A stretch of 50,383 bases of DNA from assembly GCA_003165005.1 (NCBI GenBank), contig PLSB01000068.1, positions 1 through 50,383 on the forward strand. Reading direction: 5' to 3'. Both the position numbers and the translations under genes were made by a program. Origin of the DNA: Acidobacteriaceae bacterium (GTDB lineage Bacteria; Acidobacteriota; Terriglobia; Terriglobales; Acidobacteriaceae). A model generated the notes under the pieces. The model ran no database searches and was not told the origin of the DNA. It saw only the letters and a program-made list of their open reading frames with translations. Shown here one piece after another: positions 1 through 8,680 of the stretch (within the stretch, counting starts at the first letter, position 1; each line of letters starts with the position of its first letter).

Positions 1-1
1 C

Positions 2-895
2 AAGATGGCGCGCAGCGGCCTGCGCATCGTGGACCTGCTGAATACGTCGCTGCTCAGGACGCACATCGAGGCAGCCTGCGAAGAGAAGAACGCTATCGCG
101 CACGCGCTTTTCAGCACCCAGCCCCTCGATCCCGCCAAAATGTACGACGAGTACACCGCGGCGGCAGAGCGCATCCGGCCTCTGGTCGCCGATACCGGCG
201 GCCTGCTCCACAAGATCCTCGCCGAGGGTGGAAGCGTGATGTTCGAAGGCGCGCAAGGCACCATGCTCGACATCGACCACGGAACCTATCCCTATGTGAC
301 CTCGTCTTCGGCCACGGCCGGCGGCGCGGCCACCGGAACCGGCGTGGGCCCCACGGCCATCGGCACGGTAATTTCCGTGACCAAAGCCTACGTTACCCGC
401 GTGGGCGGCGGACCCTTTCCCACTGAGATTCATGACGCCGCCGGCGACCAGCTCCGCGCCCGCGGCAACGAGTACGGCGCCGTCACCGGCCGTCCCCGCC
501 GCTGCGGCTGGCTCGATGTGCCGCTCCTGCGCTACTCGAATCATGTCAATAGCGCCGAATGGCTGGTCGTCACCAAGCTCGACGTCCTCGACGAGCTACA
601 GGAGATTCCCGTCTGCGTCGGCTACGAGATCGACGGCAAGGTCACGGACGAGATTCCCGCCGATGTGCGCGGCCTCGAGGCCATCAAGCCCGTCTACACC
701 ACGCTCAAGGGCTGGCGCCAGTCGACCGAGGGCATTACCGGCTACGACAAGCTGCCCCAGGCCGCGCGCGACTATCTCGCCTTCCAGGAACGCGAGAGCG
801 GGGCGAAGATCGGCATGATCTCCACCGGCCCCGACCGCGACCAGACCATTGTCCTGCCTGAGTTTGCCGCGGCCCTCAATCGCATCCACGCGTAA
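2..895 (+). CDS. purA: Adenylosuccinate synthetase, C-terminal part (5' end outside window)
   Basis: Translation has PurA hallmarks: KMARSGLRI, GGSVMFEGAQGTMLDIDHGTYPYVTSS, TRVGGGPFPTE, GAVTGRPRRCGWLD, TKLDVLD. The frame is open to the window start. Confidence 0.96.
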   Translation, partial: KMARSGLRIVDLLNTSLLRTHIEAACEEKNAIAHALFSTQPLDPAKMYDEYTAAAERIRPLVADTGGLLHKILAEGGSVMFEGAQGTMLDIDHGTYPYVTSSSATAGGAATGTGVGPTAIGTVISVTKAYVTRVGGGPFPTEIHDAAGDQLRARGNEYGAVTGRPRRCGWLDVPLLRYSNHVNSAEWLVVTKLDVLDELQEIPVCVGYEIDGKVTDEIPADVRGLEAIKPVYTTLKGWRQSTEGITGYDKLPQAARDYLAFQERESGAKIGMISTGPDRDQTIVLPEFAAALNRIHA

Positions 896-978
896 TAAAC
901 AGCGGAGTCAGCGGGCTGGCGGCGTTTTTTGAATGCGAAATAAGTAATGTCCCGCCGAGCGCGCCGTAGGCGCAGCGT

Positions 979-2616
979 TTGTTAGCCCCGCGCTTTACAG
1001 TCTGTTACGAAACTCGGCAGCGGCGAGTAAGAGCAAGGCAAGATGCATGTATCGGTTATATCCAGGGTGAAGCGCGGAATCAGCAGGCACTGTTTCCGGT
1101 GGCATTGGATGATCTGGTTCCAGCCGATCATGTGTGTCGCGTGATCGAGGCCTTCGTGGGGCGTCTTGACTTCCACAAGCTGGGTTTCGTGCGCTCGGAA
1201 GCGGCCGAGACGGGCCGTCCGGGCTACGATCCTCGCGATCTGCTGAAGCTGTGCCTGTACGGATACTTGCAGCAAGTCCGTTCGTCGCGGCGGCTGGAGG
1301 CCGAGTGCCGTCGCAACGTGGAAGTGATTTGGCTTCTGGGTCGGCTGGCGCCGGATTACAAGTCGATCGCCGAGTTTCGCAGGCTGCACCGTGAGGCGGT
1401 GACCGAGGCGGGGGCGGAGTTGGTGGGTTTTGCGCGTTCGGTAGGCTTGGTGCGGGGCGCGTGGGTGGCCATCGACGGGTCGAAGTTCCAGGCGGTGGCG
1501 AGCGCGCGCAGCGTGGCCGAGCGGGAGGCGGTGAAGCGGTATCTGGATGCGGTCGAGGCCGGGGACGCCGAAGACGAGCCGGTGATCGATTCCAGCGCGG
1601 TCGCGGCGGCGCTCAAGAAGCTGAAGAAAGATGCCGAGCCGGAGGCCGGCTTTATGCGCATGGGCCAGGGCCATGGCTCGCATCCGGCCTACAACGTGCA
1701 GACCGCCGTTGATGCCGAACACGCGCTGATCGTGACCCATGAGGTGACGGTGGAGAAGAGCGACAACCGCAGTCTGGAGCCGATGGCCCGAGCGGCGCAG
1801 AAGGCGCTGGGCGATCCACCCTTGCCGAACGTGGCGGCCGACACCGGCTATTCCAACGGGGCGCAGGCCGCGGCCTGCGAGGCGCGCGGCATCGCGGCTC
1901 ATGTGCCGGCCCTGCGCGGATTCAACAATCGCGGCGACGGGACGCTGTTCGATCGCACCCGGTTCAGCTACGATGCGGCCAGCGACACGCTGCGCTGCCC
2001 TGGCGAACAGACGCTCACGCGCAGGGGCGTACAAACAGACAAGCCTCGCGTACTCTACGCCGCGCCGCGAGAAAGCTGCAGCGCCTGCGCCTTGAAGAGC
2101 CGCTGCACCACGGCCGCGCAACGATCTGTTTACCTGCACCTGCATGAGGCCGCGCCGGCGCGCATGCACGAGCGCGCCACTGCGGCCGTCATGCGACTCA
2201 GACGATGTACGGTCGAGCATCCCTTCGCAACCCTGAAGTACCGCATCTTCGGCCATCCCCGCTTCCTGCTGCGCGGATTAGCCGGAGCCAGGATCGAGAT
2301 CGGCCTCGCAACCATGGCCTACAACCTGAAACGCATGATCAACGTGCTGGGCGGCGCAAAACTGGCCGTAATGCTCGAAACCCGACCCACAAAGGCAAGA
2401 AACTCAGCTTGCCGAAGAACCGGAAGCGCGCTCAAAGACAAGAATGCCCTCCCGGCTCCAACTTCGGAAATCTGTTTCGTAACAGACTGGCGAGCCTGGG
2501 GAGAGAGCGCGGAACCCGCAGTGCCGGCCCGCTTGAGCGGGCGTAAGACTCCCGGCTTTTTCCCCAGCATCAAAAACCTGGCCGCTTCCATAAGCAGTTT
2601 TTTAACAGATTCTTAG
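979..2616 (+). CDS. IS1182-family-like transposase (true start probably near 1051, uncertain)
   Basis: Motifs ALFPVALDDLVPADHVCRVIEAFV, GYDPRDLLKLCLYGYLQQVRSSRRLE, AIDGSKFQAVAS, FATLKYRIFGHPRFLLRGLAGARIEIGLATMAYNLKR. Confidence 0.85.
   Translation: MLAPRFTVCYETRQRRVRARQDACIGYIQGEARNQQALFPVALDDLVPADHVCRVIEAFVGRLDFHKLGFVRSEAAETGRPGYDPRDLLKLCLYGYLQQVRSSRRLEAECRRNVEVIWLLGRLAPDYKSIAEFRRLHREAVTEAGAELVGFARSVGLVRGAWVAIDGSKFQAVASARSVAEREAVKRYLDAVEAGDAEDEPVIDSSAVAAALKKLKKDAEPEAGFMRMGQGHGSHPAYNVQTAVDAEHALIVTHEVTVEKSDNRSLEPMARAAQKALGDPPLPNVAADTGYSNGAQAAACEARGIAAHVPALRGFNNRGDGTLFDRTRFSYDAASDTLRCPGEQTLTRRGVQTDKPRVLYAAPRESCSACALKSRCTTAAQRSVYLHLHEAAPARMHERATAAVMRLRRCTVEHPFATLKYRIFGHPRFLLRGLAGARIEIGLATMAYNLKRMINVLGGAKLAVMLETRPTKARNSACRRTGSALKDKNALPAPTSEICFVTDWRAWGESAEPAVPARLSGRKTPGFFPSIKNLAASISSFLTDS
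998..1013 (+). repeat. Left terminal inverted repeat of the IS
   Basis: CAGTCTGTTACGAAAC; exact reverse complement at 2474-2489. Confidence 0.75.
2474..2489 (-). repeat. Inverted repeat copy (right end or subterminal) of the IS
   Basis: GTTTCGTAACAGACTG is the exact reverse complement of 998-1013. Confidence 0.7.
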
Positions 2617-2624
2617 AGCCGCGT

Positions 2625-3830
2625 TCAATCCTTCTGCACTTCTTTGAGCACGATCACGATACCGAGCGCGATGAGCACGCTCACGAGCGCGAAGAGGAAG
2701 ATGCTCGAATAGCCAAACCAGCCGATGACGGCGCCGGCGATGGGACCGACGAGGAAGAAGGACACGTCGGAGAACGCGGTGTAGACGCCGAGCGCGGTGC
2801 CGCGATTGAACTCCGGCACGCGCTTGACGGCCTCGACGCCGATGGACGGAAAGACCAGGGAAAAACCGACGCCGGCGACGGCTGCGCCGGCCATGGCCAT
2901 CCACGGCGCTGCGGCCTGCCAGAGCAGAACCATTCCGGCCGCATCGGTGGCAAGCGAGACGATGGCCACCGGGAATCCGCCGTAACGGTTGATGGTCTTG
3001 ATGCAGAAGATGCGTACGGCGATGAAGCCGACGCCGAATGCGGTCAGGCAAAGCGCCGCGCCGTTCCAGTGCCGCTGATGGTAGAACAGCGTGACGAAGG
3101 TGGCCAGCACGCTGTAGCTGACGCCGCCCAACGCCAGTCCCATGCCGTGCGGGGCCACGCGGCCCACGACATGCGTAAAAGGAAGATGCTCGCCGGGCTC
3201 AACGGGGATGGGGTCCTTGCGCCAGGCGAACGCAAAGCTGACGGCGCCAATCAGGATGGTCAGAATGCCGATCGAGCCCAAGCCCCATTGAGCATCGAGA
3301 ATCACGCCCAGCGGCGCGGCCAGCGCCATGCCGCCGTAAGTGCTGATGCCGTTCATGCCGATGACCTTGGCGGTGTGCTCGTGCCCGGCCGCCGTGATGC
3401 CCCAGAGCGTGGATCCCGTTGAACCCAGGCTCTCGCCCACGCCCAGCACCAGGCGGCTGACGATGAGAACCGCAAAGCTCAGCCAGTGCACATCGGACAA
3501 AGCAGCCGCAGCCACCAGAAACGCGCCGCTCACCGTGCAGCAGGCCATGCCCCAGAGCACGGAAACCTTGGCGCCCATGTGGTCGGAGATGCGGCCGGCC
3601 CAGGGACGGCTGGCCAGCGTGGCGATGTACTGGACGCTGATCGCCAACCCGGCCAGCACGGTGCTGTAACCCATCCGCAAGTGCACAAAAGGCGGCAGCA
3701 CGGCCAGCGGCAGGCCGATGGAAACATAACAGATGAAGGTGAAGTAAACGTACCCGGCGATGTGCCGCGTGTGGCTCTTCGATTCATCCGGCGTTGGGAC
3801 CGGAATGTGGGCTGTCGAGGAGTTTGGCAT
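2625..3830 (-). CDS. MFS transporter (YhhS/YfcJ-like)
   Basis: About 12 hydrophobic segments; MFS-like GLAISVQYIATLASRPWAGRISDHMGAK and SRLVLGVGESLGSTGS. Confidence 0.88.
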   Translation of the reverse strand: MPNSSTAHIPVPTPDESKSHTRHIAGYVYFTFICYVSIGLPLAVLPPFVHLRMGYSTVLAGLAISVQYIATLASRPWAGRISDHMGAKVSVLWGMACCTVSGAFLVAAAALSDVHWLSFAVLIVSRLVLGVGESLGSTGSTLWGITAAGHEHTAKVIGMNGISTYGGMALAAPLGVILDAQWGLGSIGILTILIGAVSFAFAWRKDPIPVEPGEHLPFTHVVGRVAPHGMGLALGGVSYSVLATFVTLFYHQRHWNGAALCLTAFGVGFIAVRIFCIKTINRYGGFPVAIVSLATDAAGMVLLWQAAAPWMAMAGAAVAGVGFSLVFPSIGVEAVKRVPEFNRGTALGVYTAFSDVSFFLVGPIAGAVIGWFGYSSIFLFALVSVLIALGIVIVLKEVQKD

Positions 3831-3954
3831 CGCGCGGAATCGGTCTACGGAGAAGAAAAACCGTTCGATTCCAGTATAGCGAAGAGGGCGTTTGGCCGCG
3901 CCTCAGGCGGCATGTTGCCTGAGCACGCGGCACAGCGGTTCTAGACTAAGAGAG

Positions 3955-5469
3955 ATGCCGGGCTTTCACATCGAGCACTTCGGATGCAGAGCGGCGCGCG
4001 CCGACGGCGAGGCCATTGCGGGAAACCTGCGTGCGCTGAGCGAGCAAGAGCCCCTTGCCGCCGATGTGGTCGTCGTGAATACGTGCAGCGTGACGGCCGC
4101 GGCGGATCGCGCCGCGCGCGCCTTCATACGCCGCGCGCACCGGCGCAATCCCGCGGCGAAGATTGTCGTGACCGGCTGCTATGCGCAACGCGCGCCCCAG
4201 GAACTGGCCGCGATGGCAGGCGTGGCCGCCGTGGTGGGCAACAGCCACAAGGCCCTGACGCCGGAGATCGTTCTGAAGTTGATGCGCGGAGCGGGAGGGC
4301 TGTCGAGCCGGCCGCAGGAACTGATGCCGGTGGCGTCGCTGCTTGCGGCAAGCGCGCCGCAATCCTCGGCGGGCGGGGCGCAAGCGCCCATCTGGGCAGA
4401 TGACCGCTTTGCACACTCCTTTATCGAGGACCCGCCCTGGGGCTGCGCGCCGCTTGCGCCAGGCGAGCAGACGCGGCCCAACCTGAAGATCCAGGAGGGT
4501 TGCGGCAACCGCTGCACGTTTTGCGTGATTCCCTTTACGCGTGGCCCCTCCAAAAGTCTGCCCCAAGCAGTGGTGATGCGGAGGGTGGAGAGTTTTGTGG
4601 CTGCCGGCGGCAAGGAACTGGTGCTCTCCGGGATCAATCTGGGGCGGTGGGGACGGGATGCTGCTGACCAGAACGAAGTCTTGTGGTTTCCCACCCTTTC
4701 CGCAGAAAAAAGCGGAAAGGATGGGGCACGGGAGATTCGTGGAACAGGCGGCGCGGGGCTTGTGCGGCGCACGCTGGCGGGGATCGTGCGAGAGATTCTG
4801 GAGAAGACGACATTGCCGCGGCTGCGCCTGAGCTCGATTGAGCCGATGGACTGGAACGACGAGTTGATCGCGCTGATGGGCGAATTTGGCGGACATCGGC
4901 TGGCGCGCCACGCGCACCTGCCGTTGCAATCGGGCTCCGATGCGGTCTTGCGGCGCATGCATCGCCGCTACCGCCCCTGGCACTATGCGGAGAAGGTCGA
5001 CGCGCTTTTGCGCGCGGTTGGGCCCGATCTGACGGTCGGCGCGGATGTGATGGTGGGGTTTCCCGGCGAGAGCGATGGCGAATTCGAGGAGACTGTAGAG
5101 TTTCTGCGCGCACTGCCCTTCGGCTACCTGCATCTGTTTCCGTTTTCGCCGCGTCCGGGCACGCGCGGCTGGGAATTGCATTCAGCAGCCCAAGTAGCGC
5201 CTGCGATAATCGGAAAACGCATGGCCGTTTTGCGGGCGCTCGCGGCTGAGAAAAGCGCAGGCCATCGCAGGCAATTCGTGGGCCGGGCGCTCGAAGCCAT
5301 CACTCTGCACACGCCGGAAGCGGTTGCCGCGCGCGGAGCGACGTCGGCGCTCACGGAAAACTTTCTGCCCGTCGAGATCGCAGGCAGGTTTGCGGCGAAT
5401 GAGTTGGTGCGGATTCAGGTGACGGGGCTCAACGCGGAATGTGACCTTACCGCCTCAGCCAGCGAATAA
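3955..5469 (+). CDS. mtaB: MiaB/MtaB-family tRNA methylthiotransferase (radical SAM)
   Basis: FGCRAARADGE, NTCSVTAAAD, VVTGCYAQRAP, LKIQEGCGNRCTFCVIPFTRGPSKS (CxxxCxxC), LRLSSIEPMDW, HLPLQSGSDAVLRRMHRRY, GADVMVGFPGES. The first sensible ATG is 3955. Confidence 0.92.
   Translation: MPGFHIEHFGCRAARADGEAIAGNLRALSEQEPLAADVVVVNTCSVTAAADRAARAFIRRAHRRNPAAKIVVTGCYAQRAPQELAAMAGVAAVVGNSHKALTPEIVLKLMRGAGGLSSRPQELMPVASLLAASAPQSSAGGAQAPIWADDRFAHSFIEDPPWGCAPLAPGEQTRPNLKIQEGCGNRCTFCVIPFTRGPSKSLPQAVVMRRVESFVAAGGKELVLSGINLGRWGRDAADQNEVLWFPTLSAEKSGKDGAREIRGTGGAGLVRRTLAGIVREILEKTTLPRLRLSSIEPMDWNDELIALMGEFGGHRLARHAHLPLQSGSDAVLRRMHRRYRPWHYAEKVDALLRAVGPDLTVGADVMVGFPGESDGEFEETVEFLRALPFGYLHLFPFSPRPGTRGWELHSAAQVAPAIIGKRMAVLRALAAEKSAGHRRQFVGRALEAITLHTPEAVAARGATSALTENFLPVEIAGRFAANELVRIQVTGLNAECDLTASASE
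4690..4725. repeat. Intragenic palindrome (REP-like hairpin) inside the mtaB-like CDS
   Basis: CCCACCCTTTCCGC-agaaaaaa-GCGGAAAGGATGGG; 13 of 14 stem positions complementary, plus one mismatch/wobble. Confidence 0.8.
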
Positions 5470-5474
5470 CCCCT

Positions 5475-5505
5475 TTGTTCACCCCGGCCAAGCCAATGCT
5501 ATACT
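5475..5505 (+). promoter_or_regulatory. Possible sigma70-type promoter upstream of infC
   Basis: TTGTTC (5475-5480), 19-nt spacer, TATACT (5500-5505). The spacer is long and the -35 is weak. Confidence 0.3.
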
Positions 5506-5580
5506 CAGTTTGCACTTCTGCCTCTGCGGCCTATGGGGCGCCTGTCCCGGTCCGCACGGCACTGCACTCGGAGGAGTACC

Positions 5581-6153
5581 ATCGCATTCGATAAACGAGC
5601 GGCCAAGTCCTTTATTCGCATCAACGAGCGGATTCGCGCGCGCGAAGTCCGTGTGATCGACGAAAACGGCGAGCAACTGGGAATTCTGCCGCCCTTTGAA
5701 GCTCTTCGCACAGCCAGGGAGCGCGGTCTCGACCTGGTGGAAGTTTCGCCCACTGCCGTGCCGCCCGTCTGCCGCATCCAGGATTACGGCCGCTATCTCT
5801 ACGAGAAGGAAAAGAGCGAACGCGCCGCGCGCAAGCGCCAGAAGGTCATCACCCTCAAGGAAGTCAAGTTCTCGGTCACGGTGGACGAGCACGACTACCA
5901 GACCAAGAAGAACCAGGCGGTTCGCTTCCTGGGCGAGGGCGACAAGGTGAAGGCGAGCCTGCGCTTCCGCGGCCGCCAGATGGCGCACCGCGAACTGGGC
6001 TACAAGATCATCAACCGGCTCATCCAGGACATCGGCGACGCCGGCGTGGTGGAGTTCATGCCGCGCATGGAAGGCACGATTCTGCATGCCATCCTGGCTC
6101 CGGGCCGCAAGGAGACGCCGAAGCCGAAGACTCCTCCCGCGGCGCAGGCGTGA
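5581..6153 (+). CDS. infC: Translation initiation factor IF-3, probable ATC start
   Basis: FIRINERIRAREVRVIDENGEQLGILPPFEALRTARERGLDLVEVSPTAVPPVCRIQDYGRYLYEKEK is IF-3. GGAGGAG (5570-5576) lies 4 nt before the in-frame ATC at 5581. The ORF-track ATG at 5533 would add 16 non-IF3-like residues. Confidence 0.93.
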   Translation: MAFDKRAAKSFIRINERIRAREVRVIDENGEQLGILPPFEALRTARERGLDLVEVSPTAVPPVCRIQDYGRYLYEKEKSERAARKRQKVITLKEVKFSVTVDEHDYQTKKNQAVRFLGEGDKVKASLRFRGRQMAHRELGYKIINRLIQDIGDAGVVEFMPRMEGTILHAILAPGRKETPKPKTPPAAQA

Positions 6154-6192
6154 TTTCATTACCGCTTGAATTCGTGATCGGCAGATCGTAGC

Positions 6193-6236
6193 GCCGGTCT
6201 CCAGACCGGCTGTCGTGTGGGCGACCACGCCCACAC
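6193..6236. repeat. Two adjacent palindromes downstream of infC
   Basis: GCCGGTCTCCAGACCGGC (6193-6210) and GTGTGGGCG-acca-CGCCCACAC (6215-6236). Confidence 0.75.
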
Positions 6237-6528
6237 AAGCTCGCGAGCGACTGCAAGATCATTCGGCCAGAGAGCCGGCAGCCCTTTGTGATCGCCAGCT
6301 TCGGTGGATTGCCGCCAACGGCAAATTGCTTCGCTGCCGCCATCTCCGTATCGGTCTTCCAGGCGCCTGATCGACCGCTGCAACCAACTCTACCGCTCCA
6401 GAATATTCACCGAATGGTAACTGCAGAGTACGCGAAGAGACAACCGGAACTCGGATGATAATTGCCGTCAGGCCCGATGAGCGGCCCATGGGCAACTGAC
6501 GATAGCGATTCTTATATAATCCAGTGTC

Positions 6529-7323
6529 ATGAAGCGACATGGGCTATGGGCAATGCTTGCGCTCCTCGCAGCGTTATCGTTGAGTCTGCCGCAAAGATGC
6601 AAAGCATCGGAATCTAGTTGCGACAGGTCGCCTCGAATCATCAGTCCATTCGGCGCGGAGAACAACGCTGCACCGTCAATCCCGCTTGCCTCTGAAATTC
6701 GATCGCAACTCCCGAAGTTTTACGAGGCACGGCGAGTACTCAACACAAGCCTTGCCCCATCTGGCGAGCAGGTCGTCATCTACGATAGCAGCGCCGATGG
6801 CTCCGACCCGCACCCAAGGGTCGCGGTTATGGTCGGCGGCCGCATCGCAAAGCTATTCGATGTAGGGGACTTCGATCCACATAGCGGTGGCTTCGAGCGT
6901 TATCTGTCAAGCTGTGAATTCGACCTTGCACCGAACGAAAGAGCCCTTGCAGTGGCGGTTTCGTCTGGGTTCGACGGCGCTGCAACGGTATTCGCGGTTA
7001 TTGAATGGCACCTGGGTCAATACCGGGTTGTTTTCAACCGAATGGTCGGGCAAGGGCGGATTGAATTTGGGACTCTCAAGCTCGAACTGTGGGGCAGGAT
7101 CTGGGAAAAGGTAAAGGATCCCAAGAGTGAGTACTATGGCATGTACGAATGTGTGTGGCGCCCGCACCGCTATCGTGTTACGGAGTATCTCTGGCGCAAT
7201 GGCAAGTACATCAAAGCTGGCTCATACCGGACGCGGAAGGCTTACGACCCGTCAGACATCTCGCAGACCTCGCTTTTGGTAAATGCTCGATCGGACAAGG
7301 AGAATGGCGTCGCGAATCGATAG
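6529..7323 (+). CDS. Hypothetical secreted protein
   Basis: 264-aa ORF with N-terminal signal-like MKRHGLWAMLALLAALSLSLPQRCKA; no family recognised. Confidence 0.65.
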   Translation: MKRHGLWAMLALLAALSLSLPQRCKASESSCDRSPRIISPFGAENNAAPSIPLASEIRSQLPKFYEARRVLNTSLAPSGEQVVIYDSSADGSDPHPRVAVMVGGRIAKLFDVGDFDPHSGGFERYLSSCEFDLAPNERALAVAVSSGFDGAATVFAVIEWHLGQYRVVFNRMVGQGRIEFGTLKLELWGRIWEKVKDPKSEYYGMYECVWRPHRYRVTEYLWRNGKYIKAGSYRTRKAYDPSDISQTSLLVNARSDKENGVANR

Positions 7324-7557
7324 CTGCCGCAGAATCGACAATGCGTTTATGCAGAGGTCGGCGGTTGCAATACGAGATTCCGGGCGTATAACCGCCAACT
7401 CTTCAGCACCAGCCCCGCAAACAACCCGCCCCACATCCGCCGGGCAGGCACTCGCCATTGCTTGATAGCACGATTTTTAAAATGGTAATATTGGTTCATT
7501 CGTGACCTTACCCAATCCGGCTCGACGCTTGACCGGGAACGCAGCGGTTCTCGGACG

Positions 7558-8610
7558 GTGAGCGTTCTGCGGCGACTTTTCGACGACGCTCCTGCCAACT
7601 TGCGCGGCAAGGTCATCGGCATCTACGGGATTCTCTTTGCGTTCAACGTGGCGGCCTGGTTGTGGGCGATCGTGGCGTTTCGCCATTATCCGCTGCTGCT
7701 GGGCACGGCGCTGCTGGCCTACAGCTTCGGCCTGCGCCACGCGGTCGATGCCGATCACATTGCCGCCATCGACAACGTGACGCGCAAGCTGATGCAGGAG
7801 GGAAAGCGGCCGGTCGCGGTAGGCTTCATGTTTTCGCTGGGGCACTCGACCATCGTGGTGCTGGGCTCGGCGGCCATTGCCGCGACCGCGCTTGCCCTGC
7901 AGCACCGCATGGATGGGGCGCGCGTGGTGGGCGGCGTCGTCGGCACGCTGGTCTCGGCTCTGTTTCTGTTCGGCATTGCCATTGTCAACATTGTTGTCCT
8001 GATCTCCATTTATCGCGCGTTTGTACGTGTGCGCAACGGCGCTCCGTATGTCGACGAGGATTTCGACATGCTGCTGGCCAGCCGCGGATTTCTTGCGCGC
8101 CTCTTCCGGCCCATGTTCGCCATGATCCGGCGCAGCTGGCACATGTATCCGCTGGGCGTGCTCTTCGGGCTCGGGTTCGACACCGCGACCGAGATCGGTC
8201 TGTTGGGCATCTCCGCGGCCGAGGCCTCGAAGGGCTTGCCGTTGTGGTCGATCATGGCCTTCCCGGCGCTTTTTGCCGCGGGCATGTCGCTCATCGACAC
8301 CACCGACAACATTCTGATGCTGGGAGCGTATGGCTGGGCCTTCATCAAGCCGGTGCGCAAGCTCTACTACAACATGACGATCACGTTTGTTTCGGTGGTG
8401 GTGGCGCTGGTGGTGGGCGGCATTGAGGCGCTGGGCCTCGTGGCCAGCGAGTTTCACTGGAGCGGCCTGTTCTGGGATGCCGTGCTCAAGCTCAACGGAA
8501 ACTTCGGCGCCCTCGGCTATTTCATCGTCGGGGTCTTCGTGCTGAGCTGGGTACTGTCGATCGCTATCTACAAATGGCGGCGGTTCGACGAGCTGGAGTT
8601 CGGGGATTGA
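7558..8610 (+). CDS. HoxN/HupN/NixA-family nickel/cobalt transporter
   Basis: Signature SFGLRHAVDADHIAAIDNVTRK plus FMFSLGHSTIVV and LFGLGFDTATEIGLL; GTG start. Confidence 0.93.
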   Translation: MSVLRRLFDDAPANLRGKVIGIYGILFAFNVAAWLWAIVAFRHYPLLLGTALLAYSFGLRHAVDADHIAAIDNVTRKLMQEGKRPVAVGFMFSLGHSTIVVLGSAAIAATALALQHRMDGARVVGGVVGTLVSALFLFGIAIVNIVVLISIYRAFVRVRNGAPYVDEDFDMLLASRGFLARLFRPMFAMIRRSWHMYPLGVLFGLGFDTATEIGLLGISAAEASKGLPLWSIMAFPALFAAGMSLIDTTDNILMLGAYGWAFIKPVRKLYYNMTITFVSVVVALVVGGIEALGLVASEFHWSGLFWDAVLKLNGNFGALGYFIVGVFVLSWVLSIAIYKWRRFDELEFGD

Positions 8611-8680
8611 GTGGGCTCACTGCTCCATGGAGGCTCAAGCCGGTCACATCGAATCGCTGAGCCAGCCAAAACATCCCTCA

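Larger units (their letters stand above)
995..2615 (+). mobile_element. IS1182-like insertion sequence (right boundary ambiguous: 2489 or 2615)
   Basis: IS1182/DDE-type transposase ORF flanked by inverted repeats. CAGTCTGTTACGAAAC at 998-1013 matches its exact reverse complement at 2474-2489. A second imperfect copy, GTTTTTTAACAGATTCTTA, is at 2597-2615. Confidence 0.8.

Noticed and set aside
955-1000. Integron attC-like site (GCGCCGTAGGCGC ... GTTAGCC)
   Set aside because: Short palindrome only; core site does not fit GTTRRRY and no paired R''/L'' arms; no integron cassette or integrase.
982-2256. 424-aa minus-strand ORF over the transposase
   Set aside because: Antisense shadow of the transposase; low-complexity Arg/His-rich.
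3946-5181. 411-aa minus-strand ORF over mtaB
   Set aside because: Antisense of a strong radical-SAM CDS.
7324-7557. NiCo or cobalamin riboswitch upstream of the nickel/cobalt transporter
   Set aside because: No conserved motif recognised by eye; would need Infernal.
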